Source of the DNA: DATJSN01 sp035504095
GTDB taxonomy: Bacteria > Planctomycetota > Phycisphaerae > WQYP01
NCBI GenBank assembly: GCA_035504095.1
Contig: DATJSN010000059.1
Location: forward strand, 1 to 64,000
Direction: 5' to 3'
DNA length: 64,000 bases
Below the pieces are notes generated by a model. That model was not told the DNA's origin and searched no databases. It saw only the letters and a program-made list of their open reading frames with translations. Positions 16,389 through 24,087 of this stretch are shown in pieces. The translations under genes and the position numbers were made by a program. How positions within the stretch are numbered: position 1 is the first letter of the stretch; each line of letters begins with the position of its first letter.

Positions 16389-16979
16389 TTAGGGTCTGTC
16401 TGACGAATCCTGGTCCGCAGCTCCGGCGTCGATGATTCTTTGTTTGATCTCGAGCAGTTGTTCTTCCGGAAGAACCGCTCTGCTTGCGTCGATATTCACA
16501 GATGTTTTCAACGGGACCCAACTGCGACAACCTGCATAGTCAAAATCGATTGCCATGGAAACGTTTTGCTCCAGACGATAGGTGCGAAGCAAAATCACAT
16601 AAAGTGGATTATCCGGTCGGTAATTGAAGCGCATGTCAATCAGTGGCTTATTCCATATGTGCAGGTCGTCAAGCCGGTCAAATTTTAGACGGTCAACGAC
16701 GCGACCGATCCAATGCACAACCGCCCAACCCGCGATTTGTACGGTTGCCGGTTCCGCATCTCGCGTCTGAATTCGGTCGCGCCAGGAAGGTTTTACGGAA
16801 TCGGAATTTTGGTGCAGGTAGGTGGGGAAAAATAAAAATTCCCTGTGCTCGAGTTCAAATTCTCCGGCGGTTTCATGGATGCCTCCCTTGCGCAAAAGAA
16901 TGGCCTGCCGGCCGGTCAAAAGGGCATCACAGACAATGGCCCATTCTTTAAGCGCTATGGAGAGCGTTTTATTCATCAT
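16389..16979 (-). CDS. DUF1802 family protein
   Basis: The N-terminus (SIALKEWAIVCDALLTGRQAILLRKGGIHE in parts) followed by the FELEHREFLFFPTYLHQ block is typical of DUF1802 proteins, which occur in cyanobacteria, planctomycetes and others. The function is unknown. The protein is soluble and about 196 residues long. ATG 16979 is preferred because the family begins at this point; the upstream extension to 17114 has no support and would overlap the promoter region of lpd. No ribosome-binding site is evident. Confidence 0.75.
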   Translation of the reverse strand: MMNKTLSIALKEWAIVCDALLTGRQAILLRKGGIHETAGEFELEHREFLFFPTYLHQNSDSVKPSWRDRIQTRDAEPATVQIAGWAVVHWIGRVVDRLKFDRLDDLHIWNKPLIDMRFNYRPDNPLYVILLRTYRLEQNVSMAIDFDYAGCRSWVPLKTSVNIDASRAVLPEEQLLEIKQRIIDAGAADQDSSDRP

Positions 16980-17082
16980 GAAGTCATTGTATAGAGTTGC
17001 TCTGCACCGCACATCGCATAGAATCAACTGGTCTGTGCTCTCTGAAAAGAGCCTGACTCGGATATAAAACAGGAGATTGGCA

Positions 17083-18483
17083 TTGGCGGGCGAAACTTTT
17101 GATCTGGTGATCATCGGCTCAGGTCCGGGGGGTTATGTAGCCGCAGTGCGAGCGGCGCAACTGGGTAAAAAAACGGCCTGTGTGGAACGGACTGAACTTG
17201 GCGGAATATGCCTGAACTGGGGATGCATTCCGACCAAGGCTTTGATTCAGGATGCTCATTTTTTTCATCAGCTTACCCATGTTGGTCCGGAATATGGGCT
17301 TAAAACCGACACGCAAAAACTGCAATGGGAAAAAATCGTGGCGCGCAGCCGAACCGCGGCCAACACCCTGAGCAAAGGCATTGAATTTCTCTTTAAGAAA
17401 AATAAAGTCACCAGATTCCCCGGATCGGGTTTTGTCGTAAGACCGGATACCGTCGAAATTCGCGACGGGCAAGGCAAGACGCTCGATACCGTCAAAACCG
17501 GGAAAATTCTCATTTGCACCGGCGCTCGCAGTAAAGATTTACCCGGCGTTAAACCCGACGGTAAACGGATCATCACCAGCCGGGAGGCTATGATCCTGCC
17601 GGAAATTCCCAGGCGCATGGTGATAATCGGGGCTGGCGCGATCGGAGTGGAATTCGCCTATATATATAACGCCTTTGGTACAGAGGTGACCCTCGTGGAA
17701 ATGATGCCCAACATTCTGCCGATTGAGGACCTGGATATAAGCGTCAGGCTTGAACAGATATTCAGCAAGCGCGGTATTAACGTTTTGACCAATACACGCA
17801 CAGAGAATGTCGTTGCCGGCGACAAAGGCGCGACTGTGACTCTGACAGACAAAGACAAAAAAACGCAAAAGGTTGAGACGGATATTGTGCTGCTCGCCGT
17901 AGGTGTAACCGGCAACGTGGAAAATTTGTTCGCACCAAGTGCCACGCCTGAAATCGTCAAAGGCGCCATCAAGGTCGATAAGTCTTTTCAGACAAACATA
18001 CCCGGCATCTATGCGGCCGGCGATGTGATTGGGCCGCCCTGGCTGGCGCACGTTGCGAGCATGGAGGCGACCATCGCGGTTGAACGAATGTTCGGGGTAA
18101 GCAATAGGGAAATGGATTACGGCCTGGTTCCGGGCTGCACCTATTGTAATCCGCAGGTAGCCAGCGTCGGTCTGACGGAAAAACAGTGTCGGGAAAAAAA
18201 TCTCGACATTCAGATCGGCAAATACAATTTCGCCGCCAACGGTAAGGCACAGGCGATCGGCGACACCGAAGGTTTTGTAAAGCTTATTTTTGATAAAAAA
18301 TACGGTGAACTGCTCGGCGCGCACATGATCGGACCGGAAGCCACCGAAATGCTTGCCGAACTGGTCCTCGCCAAACGACTGGAAGCTACTAAAAACGAAA
18401 TTGCTTATACCATTCATGCCCATCCGACGCTTTCAGAAGCGATCATGGACGCAGCCCAGGCAGTTGACGGCGGCGGGCATTAA
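17083..18483 (+). CDS. lpdA: Dihydrolipoyl dehydrogenase (E3)
   Basis: Reoxidises dihydrolipoyl groups of 2-oxoacid dehydrogenase complexes or the glycine cleavage system with NAD+. FAD-binding DLVIIGSGPGGYVAA at the N-terminus, the redox disulfide in GGICLNWGCIPTK, NAD-binding VIIGAGAIGVEFAYIY, the second FAD motif GIYAAGDVIG and the catalytic HAHPTLSEA near the end are all intact. The start is TTG 17083 with AGGAG seven bases upstream; another TTG at 17077 is too close to that site. No E1 or E2 genes lie in the window. Confidence 0.93.
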   Translation: MAGETFDLVIIGSGPGGYVAAVRAAQLGKKTACVERTELGGICLNWGCIPTKALIQDAHFFHQLTHVGPEYGLKTDTQKLQWEKIVARSRTAANTLSKGIEFLFKKNKVTRFPGSGFVVRPDTVEIRDGQGKTLDTVKTGKILICTGARSKDLPGVKPDGKRIITSREAMILPEIPRRMVIIGAGAIGVEFAYIYNAFGTEVTLVEMMPNILPIEDLDISVRLEQIFSKRGINVLTNTRTENVVAGDKGATVTLTDKDKKTQKVETDIVLLAVGVTGNVENLFAPSATPEIVKGAIKVDKSFQTNIPGIYAAGDVIGPPWLAHVASMEATIAVERMFGVSNREMDYGLVPGCTYCNPQVASVGLTEKQCREKNLDIQIGKYNFAANGKAQAIGDTEGFVKLIFDKKYGELLGAHMIGPEATEMLAELVLAKRLEATKNEIAYTIHAHPTLSEAIMDAAQAVDGGGH

Positions 18484-18521
18484 CCGCCCGATTCGAAACA
18501 GGAGTTGTTAAACTCTCCCGT

Positions 18522-20321
18522 GTGAAAAGCGATATGGATTCAGCATCGGAAAATAATCCACTTTTAGAGCAACAACCGCCCGTACCAACGCCGGTTCCCG
18601 AGGCGCCGCCGCAACCGCCAAAGCCGCATCACGCTGGTCAGAGTGGCATTTCCCAGGTTCGCGACACACTGGAAACAGTTTTGCTGGCCCTTATTCTGGC
18701 CTTTTCCTTCAGAACGTTTTGTGTTGAAGCGTTTGTCATTCCCACAGGTTCTATGGCGCCGACGCTCGACGGAGCGCATTTCCGAGTGATTGATCCAAAA
18801 TCCGGTTACCAATTTGACATTGATGCCAATGTGAATTTCCAATGGATTCCGGGCGAGCAGTTTGTGGTTCTCAAAGATGGCGAATTGAATGACCCATATG
18901 CGATTGCATCGCCGGATTACATTATTTGTCCAAATGATTTTTACCCAATTCCCGCGGGCCAATTGCCCGATCCCGTGGTGAGCAGAACTTATTATCCTCA
19001 GGACGGATCGTCGCAGGAGTGCTATTTTCCCTATGCCTATAACGGCGATCGAGTACTGGTTTTAAAATATCTTTACTGGTTAAATCCGCCGCAGCGCTGG
19101 GACGTTGTAGTGTTCCGTGAACCAATGATGGGCCAAATCAACTTTATTAAACGGCTCGTGGGTTTGCCCGGAGAAACACTGGAAATCGTCGGCGGGAATG
19201 TCTTTATCAATGGCAAAATCGCGCGCAAACCCGTCGATGTGGAAATGGCCACGCTGCAAAACGTCTATAACAATGATTTTTATCCTACGGATGCCGGTCA
19301 GGTGCGGGCGGATGGTTCAGTCTGGAACAGCCCATGGACCGGCGTGGATGATGCCTCGTTTTCGGGGCATTGGTCCACAGACAGTTCCACCATACGCTAT
19401 AACACGACAATTGGACCGGAAAAAGGGCGGCTCTCATTTACCAATACCGATTACCTGCATAACGATACGGCTTACAATCAGGAACCGAATCCGGCTCCTT
19501 TCATTGTCACGTCGCTGGGACGGCAAAATCCATACGACCGTGAGTTTGTTGGGGATTTATGTCTGCACACCGTGGTGAACCTTTTAGGTCAGCGTAATTT
19601 TGCGATGAATACAAGTTCTTTATCTTCACAGGTCGTTGCCATAACCCTGGGCCAAGCAGCCAATTGTTTCCAGGTTCGGCTCAATGGCAATGGAACCGTA
19701 AGCTTATATCGACTGAACACCGATACTCAGGCATTTGAGCCGGTTCCACAGAAGGTAATTTTGTTGGATAAAACCGTGCAACCTTTGAATTTGACGCAAC
19801 CGATCGGCATCACCATGAGCAATATCGATCGTGAAGTCCGCTTTTGGGTGAACAATGATCTGGTCTTGGATTATCAGATGCCATGGACCGTTGATGACGC
19901 CAAAGCTTACGTCCAGAATCTTCAAGGCAATCCTGATTCGCAGGTTCCTCTGATCTATCTGGATGTCAGCGACGATTGTACATTGCAACACCTGATGTTG
20001 TTCAGAGACATTTATTATACCCAGACGAATATTGTCGGATCGAGCCAGCCGGGAACCGGCACATCGAACAATCCGATTATCCTGGGACCGGGACAATATT
20101 TTATGTTGGGCGACAACACCAATCTCAGCGATGACAGCCGCGCCTGGAATCAGGTTGAGCCGGTGTTGCAGAGCGATCTGAATCTTCCCATGGGTGTAGT
20201 GCCGCAAAGATATGTGATTGGTCGGGCATTTATGGTTTATTGGCCTGCGGGTTTCCGTCCCGCTCCGGGCGTTAATTGGCCGATTGTTCCCGATGTCGGG
20301 CGTATGCGATTGATCCGGTAA
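18522..20321 (+). CDS. lepB: Signal peptidase I with a large internal insert
   Basis: Cleaves signal peptides of exported proteins at the outer face of the membrane. A proline-rich cytoplasmic N-terminus is followed by one membrane segment (VLLALILAFSFRTFCVEAFV), PTGSMAPTL with the nucleophile Ser77, and FIKRLVGLPGE with the general base Lys210. The closing GDNTNLSDDSR motif appears only at about residue 530. Between them lies an insert of about 290 residues with beta-rich, concanavalin/LamG-like segments (VRFWVNNDLVLDY). Total length is 599, about twice the usual. All catalytic residues are present. GTG 18522 or ATG 18534 may be the start. Confidence 0.88.
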   Translation: MKSDMDSASENNPLLEQQPPVPTPVPEAPPQPPKPHHAGQSGISQVRDTLETVLLALILAFSFRTFCVEAFVIPTGSMAPTLDGAHFRVIDPKSGYQFDIDANVNFQWIPGEQFVVLKDGELNDPYAIASPDYIICPNDFYPIPAGQLPDPVVSRTYYPQDGSSQECYFPYAYNGDRVLVLKYLYWLNPPQRWDVVVFREPMMGQINFIKRLVGLPGETLEIVGGNVFINGKIARKPVDVEMATLQNVYNNDFYPTDAGQVRADGSVWNSPWTGVDDASFSGHWSTDSSTIRYNTTIGPEKGRLSFTNTDYLHNDTAYNQEPNPAPFIVTSLGRQNPYDREFVGDLCLHTVVNLLGQRNFAMNTSSLSSQVVAITLGQAANCFQVRLNGNGTVSLYRLNTDTQAFEPVPQKVILLDKTVQPLNLTQPIGITMSNIDREVRFWVNNDLVLDYQMPWTVDDAKAYVQNLQGNPDSQVPLIYLDVSDDCTLQHLMLFRDIYYTQTNIVGSSQPGTGTSNNPIILGPGQYFMLGDNTNLSDDSRAWNQVEPVLQSDLNLPMGVVPQRYVIGRAFMVYWPAGFRPAPGVNWPIVPDVGRMRLIR

Positions 20322-20412
20322 CAAGTCTAAAAAATGTTTGCATTTATATGTTCCAGCGGGTAAAACTCCGCGCACTGGCGTTAAAGTTCTTTATTCAGGC
20401 GGAGGTTGCGGT

Positions 20413-20781
20413 ATGGCTAAATTTGAGAACTACATTCCCGCGGTGGTTCAGGCGCTTCAGCAGCGCGGCATTAAAGGTGAATGTCCGTCGTGCAAAAAAA
20501 GCATGTGGGTCGTTCACGAATTGCCGCTGAGCGTTCCGGTATATGAAAAAAGCGGCGACATCAAATTTCCCGGGACGTCCATGCCCATGGCCGCGCTTCT
20601 CTGCCGGCAGTGTGGTTGGACCGGATTATATTCGCTGGGCGTGTTGGGCCTGATTGGCCCGGAACAAACGGGTCAGATGGTTCAGCAAGTTCAACAGGAA
20701 GAACCAGCCAGGCCCAGTGAAACCAAAGGCCGGGGAAAAAACAAGTCCGGCGATTCCAAAAAGGAAAAGGACAAAGAGTGA
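20413..20781 (+). CDS. Small zinc-ribbon protein with basic tail
   Basis: A 122-residue protein with two CxxC knuckles (CPSCKKSM and CRQCGWTG) about 45 residues apart, a layout typical of a zinc ribbon. It ends in a Lys/Glu/Gly-rich tail (KGRGKNKSGDSKKEKDKE) that is likely disordered. GGAGG lies seven bases before ATG 20413, which settles the start against ATG 20338. It follows lepB by 91 bases in the same direction. A role in nucleic-acid or protein binding is possible but not shown. Confidence 0.7.
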   Translation: MAKFENYIPAVVQALQQRGIKGECPSCKKSMWVVHELPLSVPVYEKSGDIKFPGTSMPMAALLCRQCGWTGLYSLGVLGLIGPEQTGQMVQQVQQEEPARPSETKGRGKNKSGDSKKEKDKE

Positions 20782-20796
20782 TACGCCACACAATGT

Positions 20797-21339
20797 CTAG
20801 TGTTTTAGACCATCACGCGGTGTATCTTTGAACGGACCAGTGCGATTATCCCTGCAGACTTTCAGGCGGCTGATCACCGATGGCGGCAGTAAGGCGGTCA
20901 GATTGTCGAGATTGCCGCCGAGAAGGGCGATCTGGCGGATTAAGCTGCTGCTGGTAAAACCAAATTGTTCGTTGGTCATAATGAATACGGTATCTACTTC
21001 CGCGACGGCACGATTGGTCAGCGCCAGTTGAAATTCGTATTCCATGTCGGTCAGACTTCTAAGGCCGCGAAGGATGGCTACGGCATTGCGGCGTTTTACC
21101 AGTTCCACGGTCAACCCTTCATAGGTTTCCACGGATATGCCGGCCTGAGCGCCGGTGAGTTCACGGAGCATTTCGAGACGTTCTTCTATGGAAAATAATT
21201 CGATTTTTTCCGGATTTCTGCCGATGGCCACAATCAAATGGTCAAACAATCGCCGCCCGCGTTTGATGACATCCAGATGCCCAAGGGTGGGAGGATCAAA
21301 AGTCCCGGGAAATACCGCTATTTTGTCGTCCGGTTTCAA
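20797..21339 (-). CDS. coaD: Phosphopantetheine adenylyltransferase
   Basis: Transfers AMP from ATP to 4'-phosphopantetheine, the penultimate step of coenzyme A synthesis. The nucleotidyltransferase motif VFPGTFDPPTLGH, the RGLRSLTDMEYEFQLALTNR block and the FTSSSLIRQIA motif near the C-terminus are all present. The start is probably TTG 21339 with AAGGG six bases upstream; TTG 21357 is the alternative. It faces the zinc-ribbon gene convergently. The C-terminus is about 20 residues longer than in the E. coli enzyme. Confidence 0.92.
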   Translation of the reverse strand: MKPDDKIAVFPGTFDPPTLGHLDVIKRGRRLFDHLIVAIGRNPEKIELFSIEERLEMLRELTGAQAGISVETYEGLTVELVKRRNAVAILRGLRSLTDMEYEFQLALTNRAVAEVDTVFIMTNEQFGFTSSSLIRQIALLGGNLDNLTALLPPSVISRLKVCRDNRTGPFKDTPRDGLKH

Positions 21340-21412
21340 AGACCGCCCTTTCAGCAAACGACCCTTAAACGGAAGATTTTACCATGTTCACAACAATTTA
21401 ACCGATAGATGA

Positions 21413-21440
21413 TTGACTTGTCCAAAATTCCCAGTATTTT
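21413..21440 (+). promoter_or_regulatory. Candidate sigma-70 promoter of the acidic-tail gene
   Basis: TTGACT (21413-21418) and TATTTT (21435-21440) with a 16-base spacer, about 77 bases before the start at 21517. Confidence 0.45.
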
Positions 21441-21516
21441 ACCGGCGTTCGACACAGGAAAGCCGAAATGAAGCCAGGGAGCCTACAATTTGGAAAATGT
21501 ATCCGGAGAATCTCTT

Positions 21517-21894
21517 ATGTTGATTGATAATTCCATTACCAAGGCGGTTGCTGAATCGCTCGCAGGATTATCGGTTCGTGAATCGGCGGAAATATCTTCC
21601 GGTTGCATCTGTATGGACTCGATTGCAGTCACAGAGCATTCATCTGCGTTTGGCGATTTACAGCATCAAATAACCCCCGTTGATTTGCTTGCTCCTCGGG
21701 GCGCCAAGCGCAAGCGCGAAGAAGAGGAAGAGGCCGAGGATGAAGAAGTCGAAGATGAAGATGATGACGATCTCGATGATGACGATGATGACGATGATGA
21801 CGATTTTGAAGATGAGGAAGAAATGGGCGAGGGCTTTGAAGATGATGAGTTGGAAGATGAAGACATTTTCTATGAGGAAGATGAAGATGAGTAA
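21517..21894 (+). CDS. Small protein with a long Asp/Glu tail
   Basis: A 125-residue protein. The first 65 residues are ordinary; from a short basic patch (APRGAKRKRE) onward nearly every residue is Asp or Glu, with runs of up to about ten Asp. GGAG lies nine bases before ATG 21517, and a promoter-like sequence lies upstream. Such tails are seen in histone or metal chaperones and in nucleic-acid mimics, but no family is recognised. The basic patch just before the acidic tail could be charge-paired with it. A serine-rich frame on the opposite strand is only its shadow. Confidence 0.7.
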   Translation: MLIDNSITKAVAESLAGLSVRESAEISSGCICMDSIAVTEHSSAFGDLQHQITPVDLLAPRGAKRKREEEEEAEDEEVEDEDDDDLDDDDDDDDDDFEDEEEMGEGFEDDELEDEDIFYEEDEDE

Positions 21895-21923
21895 GAAATA
21901 TTTATCTTTTTATTCCTTCTTTC

Positions 21924-22511
21924 TTAATCTGTGGCCTGTCTACTATACCCTGTCCCCTCATGCTCAATAACTGCCGCAATTTGTTTTGAGTTAGTGCAGT
22001 CGATATGCACGCTGAAAACCTCCGGTGTTTGACCGGCTTGTCGCTGCAACATCACGCTGTGCCGGCAGACCAACGGCCAGATTATGCTGCGGTCGGTTTC
22101 CGGGATCGGCAGAGTGTTAATTTTCTCCAGGTCAACCCATTCCAATCGTCCTTCAGGAATTTCCTGTGAAACAACCTGCACCGGCTTGATGATTTCAAAG
22201 CAGAACATAAGCCAATGAGTTTTTCCTTCATACCCTTTTTCTGAAACCATTCCAATAAGGCGGATGTCCGGGAGCTTCAGATCGATGCCGATTTCTTCGT
22301 GAATTTCCCTTAGGGCGCAGGCATAAGGCGATTCGCCAAGAGCTTGTTCAAGTTTGCCGCCGATAGGGGAGTACAACCCCTGGTTCGGCGGCCGCAGACG
22401 ATGCAAGAGCAGTGTCTGGCGCTGATGATTAAATACGTATACCAGTGTGGCAATACGATAAGGCAGCGGATGATCTGCCTGATGAGTGGTTGTGGGATTT
22501 GTTTTTGTCAT
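21924..22511 (-). CDS. Nudix hydrolase
   Basis: The full Nudix box is visible as GGKLEQALGESPYACALREIHEEIGI in parts (pattern Gx5Ex7REUxEExGU), so it should hydrolyse a nucleoside-diphosphate-linked substrate with a divalent metal. The context LLHRLRPPNQGLYSPIGGK resembles MutT/8-oxo-dGTP-type members. The fold ends near residue 155; a tail of about 40 residues follows. It lies 52 bases downstream of tRNA-Ser in the same direction. The specific substrate cannot be read from sequence. Confidence 0.85.
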   Translation of the reverse strand: MTKTNPTTTHQADHPLPYRIATLVYVFNHQRQTLLLHRLRPPNQGLYSPIGGKLEQALGESPYACALREIHEEIGIDLKLPDIRLIGMVSEKGYEGKTHWLMFCFEIIKPVQVVSQEIPEGRLEWVDLEKINTLPIPETDRSIIWPLVCRHSVMLQRQAGQTPEVFSVHIDCTNSKQIAAVIEHEGTGYSRQATD

Positions 22512-22562
22512 GCCATTGTCGTTGGATTTTCAATTAGAAACGGGTCCATCCTGGGTGGTTAA

Positions 22563-22649
22563 CGGAGGCGGAGGGATTCGAACCCCCGGACGAGTTGCCC
22601 CGTCACCGGTTTTCAAGACCGGCGCATTCAACCGCTCTGCCACGCCTCC
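22563..22649 (-). tRNA. tRNA-Ser (anticodon TGA)
   Basis: The minus strand folds with acceptor GGAGGCG/CGCCTCC and discriminator G, a D arm, anticodon stem CCGGT/ACCGG with loop CTTGAAA (anticodon TGA), a long class II variable arm, and a T arm with loop TTCGAAT. The total is 87 bases and CCA is not encoded. The long variable arm confirms serine. Confidence 0.95.
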
Positions 22650-22688
22650 GAGCGTTGATTTCTACACTATCGGCTGGTTGAAAGGCAG

Positions 22689-23933
22689 TCAAACAGAGGC
22701 ATCAACCCATAATACCGGCTGGCGCACGGGCCAGTTGCGGATCACTTCGCCCACAGTCGGGTCGGGGTCCAACGTTTTCCACAAGTCGATGTATTTTGGC
22801 TGCTTTAATACCAGACCCGCAAACAGCAGTGTGGGATTGCGCACCGGGAAATCGCCCCAATATTCCACGTCATGCGGATAGGGCCATGCATTTCTGTCGA
22901 CAATGTATGGGTAATAGAATTCGATTACTTTCTCAACGCTTCCGCCTTTGGAATTGGTTATGGTCCACAGGGTTGTATCGCCGGGAGGCGGGATCAGCGG
23001 CGCCTCCTGCGGATGGGAAAGTATCTGGCAGGCGATGCCCAGCATGTCCATGTCAAAAAGAGAATAGGAATATGGCTTTGTCCGCTTGAGTTCCAACGGT
23101 AACGAACCATTTGCGGCAATCTGCCCCGGAATTTTTGATTTCACAAGCAGATCCCGGCATTGGGTGAAGACTTTGTCGTTCCCTGTTAAATGGGAGAAAG
23201 ACGCCGCCTGCACGATCCAGCAGGTTGCATGGTTGTTGGCACAGTCGCGTTCGGCAATACCAAGTTTGCTGGTGTCCATCCAGGTGATGTATTCGGCAAA
23301 CCATTCGCGGAGCCCATCGCTTTCGGAAGGTGAAATTTCACCACTGTATTCAAGTATGGGAATGGAGCGTGCCACCTCGGTCAGATGCAGGGTATCGATA
23401 ATGCCGATGCGTCCGCCGATTTTAGCGCCGTGCGACATTTGGGCATACTCTAAGTTGGGTTTCATATACGTCGCAGGGTCAAGAAACCAGACGCGCAGGT
23501 GCGCCGCGGCTACCGTGGCGTATTTAGGGTCGCCGGTGATTAAATAGGCTGCAGCCATCGCTGGCACGATCTGGCTCAATCGGATCATCGCCAGGCGATT
23601 GTCGAGAAAATTATCCGGGTTCGAATAGCCGTCGCGGCTGATATACGGCCCGGTCGGATTTTTTGGATCGGGCCACCAATAATCCGGCTCGGAAAAATAT
23701 TCATGAATATCGCTCGGCCCGCGCGGCGAACGGGAATAGGTCACGCTGCCGGGTTGAGCGTTCAGCCAGCCATTGGCATCCTTTAGTACGCGCGTGCGTT
23801 CATACTCTTTTAAAGGAATTGGCTCTTGTTCGCCCGAGGTAGCTGTGCTGTCGGTGGTATTCGAGATACTGCAACCCGCGCTCAGGCTGACTGCCGCGCC
23901 AACACCCATTTTAATGAATTGCCGCCTGTTCAT
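22689..23933 (-). CDS. Alginate-lyase family lipoprotein
   Basis: Begins MNRRQFIKMGVGAAVSLSAGC, which combines a twin-arginine signal and a lipobox ending in Cys, so it is likely a lipoprotein. The helical core carries AMAAAYLITGDPKYATVAAAHLRVWFLDPATYMKPNLEYAQMSHG and CANNHATCWIVQAASFS, the (alpha/alpha) toroid pattern and NNH motif of the alginate lyase/PL5-type fold. The substrate may be alginate or another uronate polymer. Length (414) fits the family. It stands alone downstream of uvrB's divergent promoter region, next to tRNA-Ser. Together with the GH28 enzyme it suggests use of algal or plant polysaccharides. Confidence 0.8.
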   Translation of the reverse strand: MNRRQFIKMGVGAAVSLSAGCSISNTTDSTATSGEQEPIPLKEYERTRVLKDANGWLNAQPGSVTYSRSPRGPSDIHEYFSEPDYWWPDPKNPTGPYISRDGYSNPDNFLDNRLAMIRLSQIVPAMAAAYLITGDPKYATVAAAHLRVWFLDPATYMKPNLEYAQMSHGAKIGGRIGIIDTLHLTEVARSIPILEYSGEISPSESDGLREWFAEYITWMDTSKLGIAERDCANNHATCWIVQAASFSHLTGNDKVFTQCRDLLVKSKIPGQIAANGSLPLELKRTKPYSYSLFDMDMLGIACQILSHPQEAPLIPPPGDTTLWTITNSKGGSVEKVIEFYYPYIVDRNAWPYPHDVEYWGDFPVRNPTLLFAGLVLKQPKYIDLWKTLDPDPTVGEVIRNWPVRQPVLWVDASV

Positions 23934-24087
23934 GTTTTTGACCTCACTTCCTACTCTATCAACGCGGTACGTCTTAAAGGTATTGCCGGGCTATAATAAT
24001 CAGCCTCTGTCTGAAAACACATCGCGGTCCCGATATCTACTGGGATCGGCTCTAAGGATATAATAACCTGTTTGGAAAATCTGCAGC

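Noticed and set aside
17539..18423. A 294-codon frame antisense to lpd
   Set aside because: lpd is complete with all motifs; the antisense frame has no family features or ribosome site.
21666..21866. A polyserine frame antisense to the acidic-tail gene
   Set aside because: It is the complement of Asp/Glu codons and has no start context.
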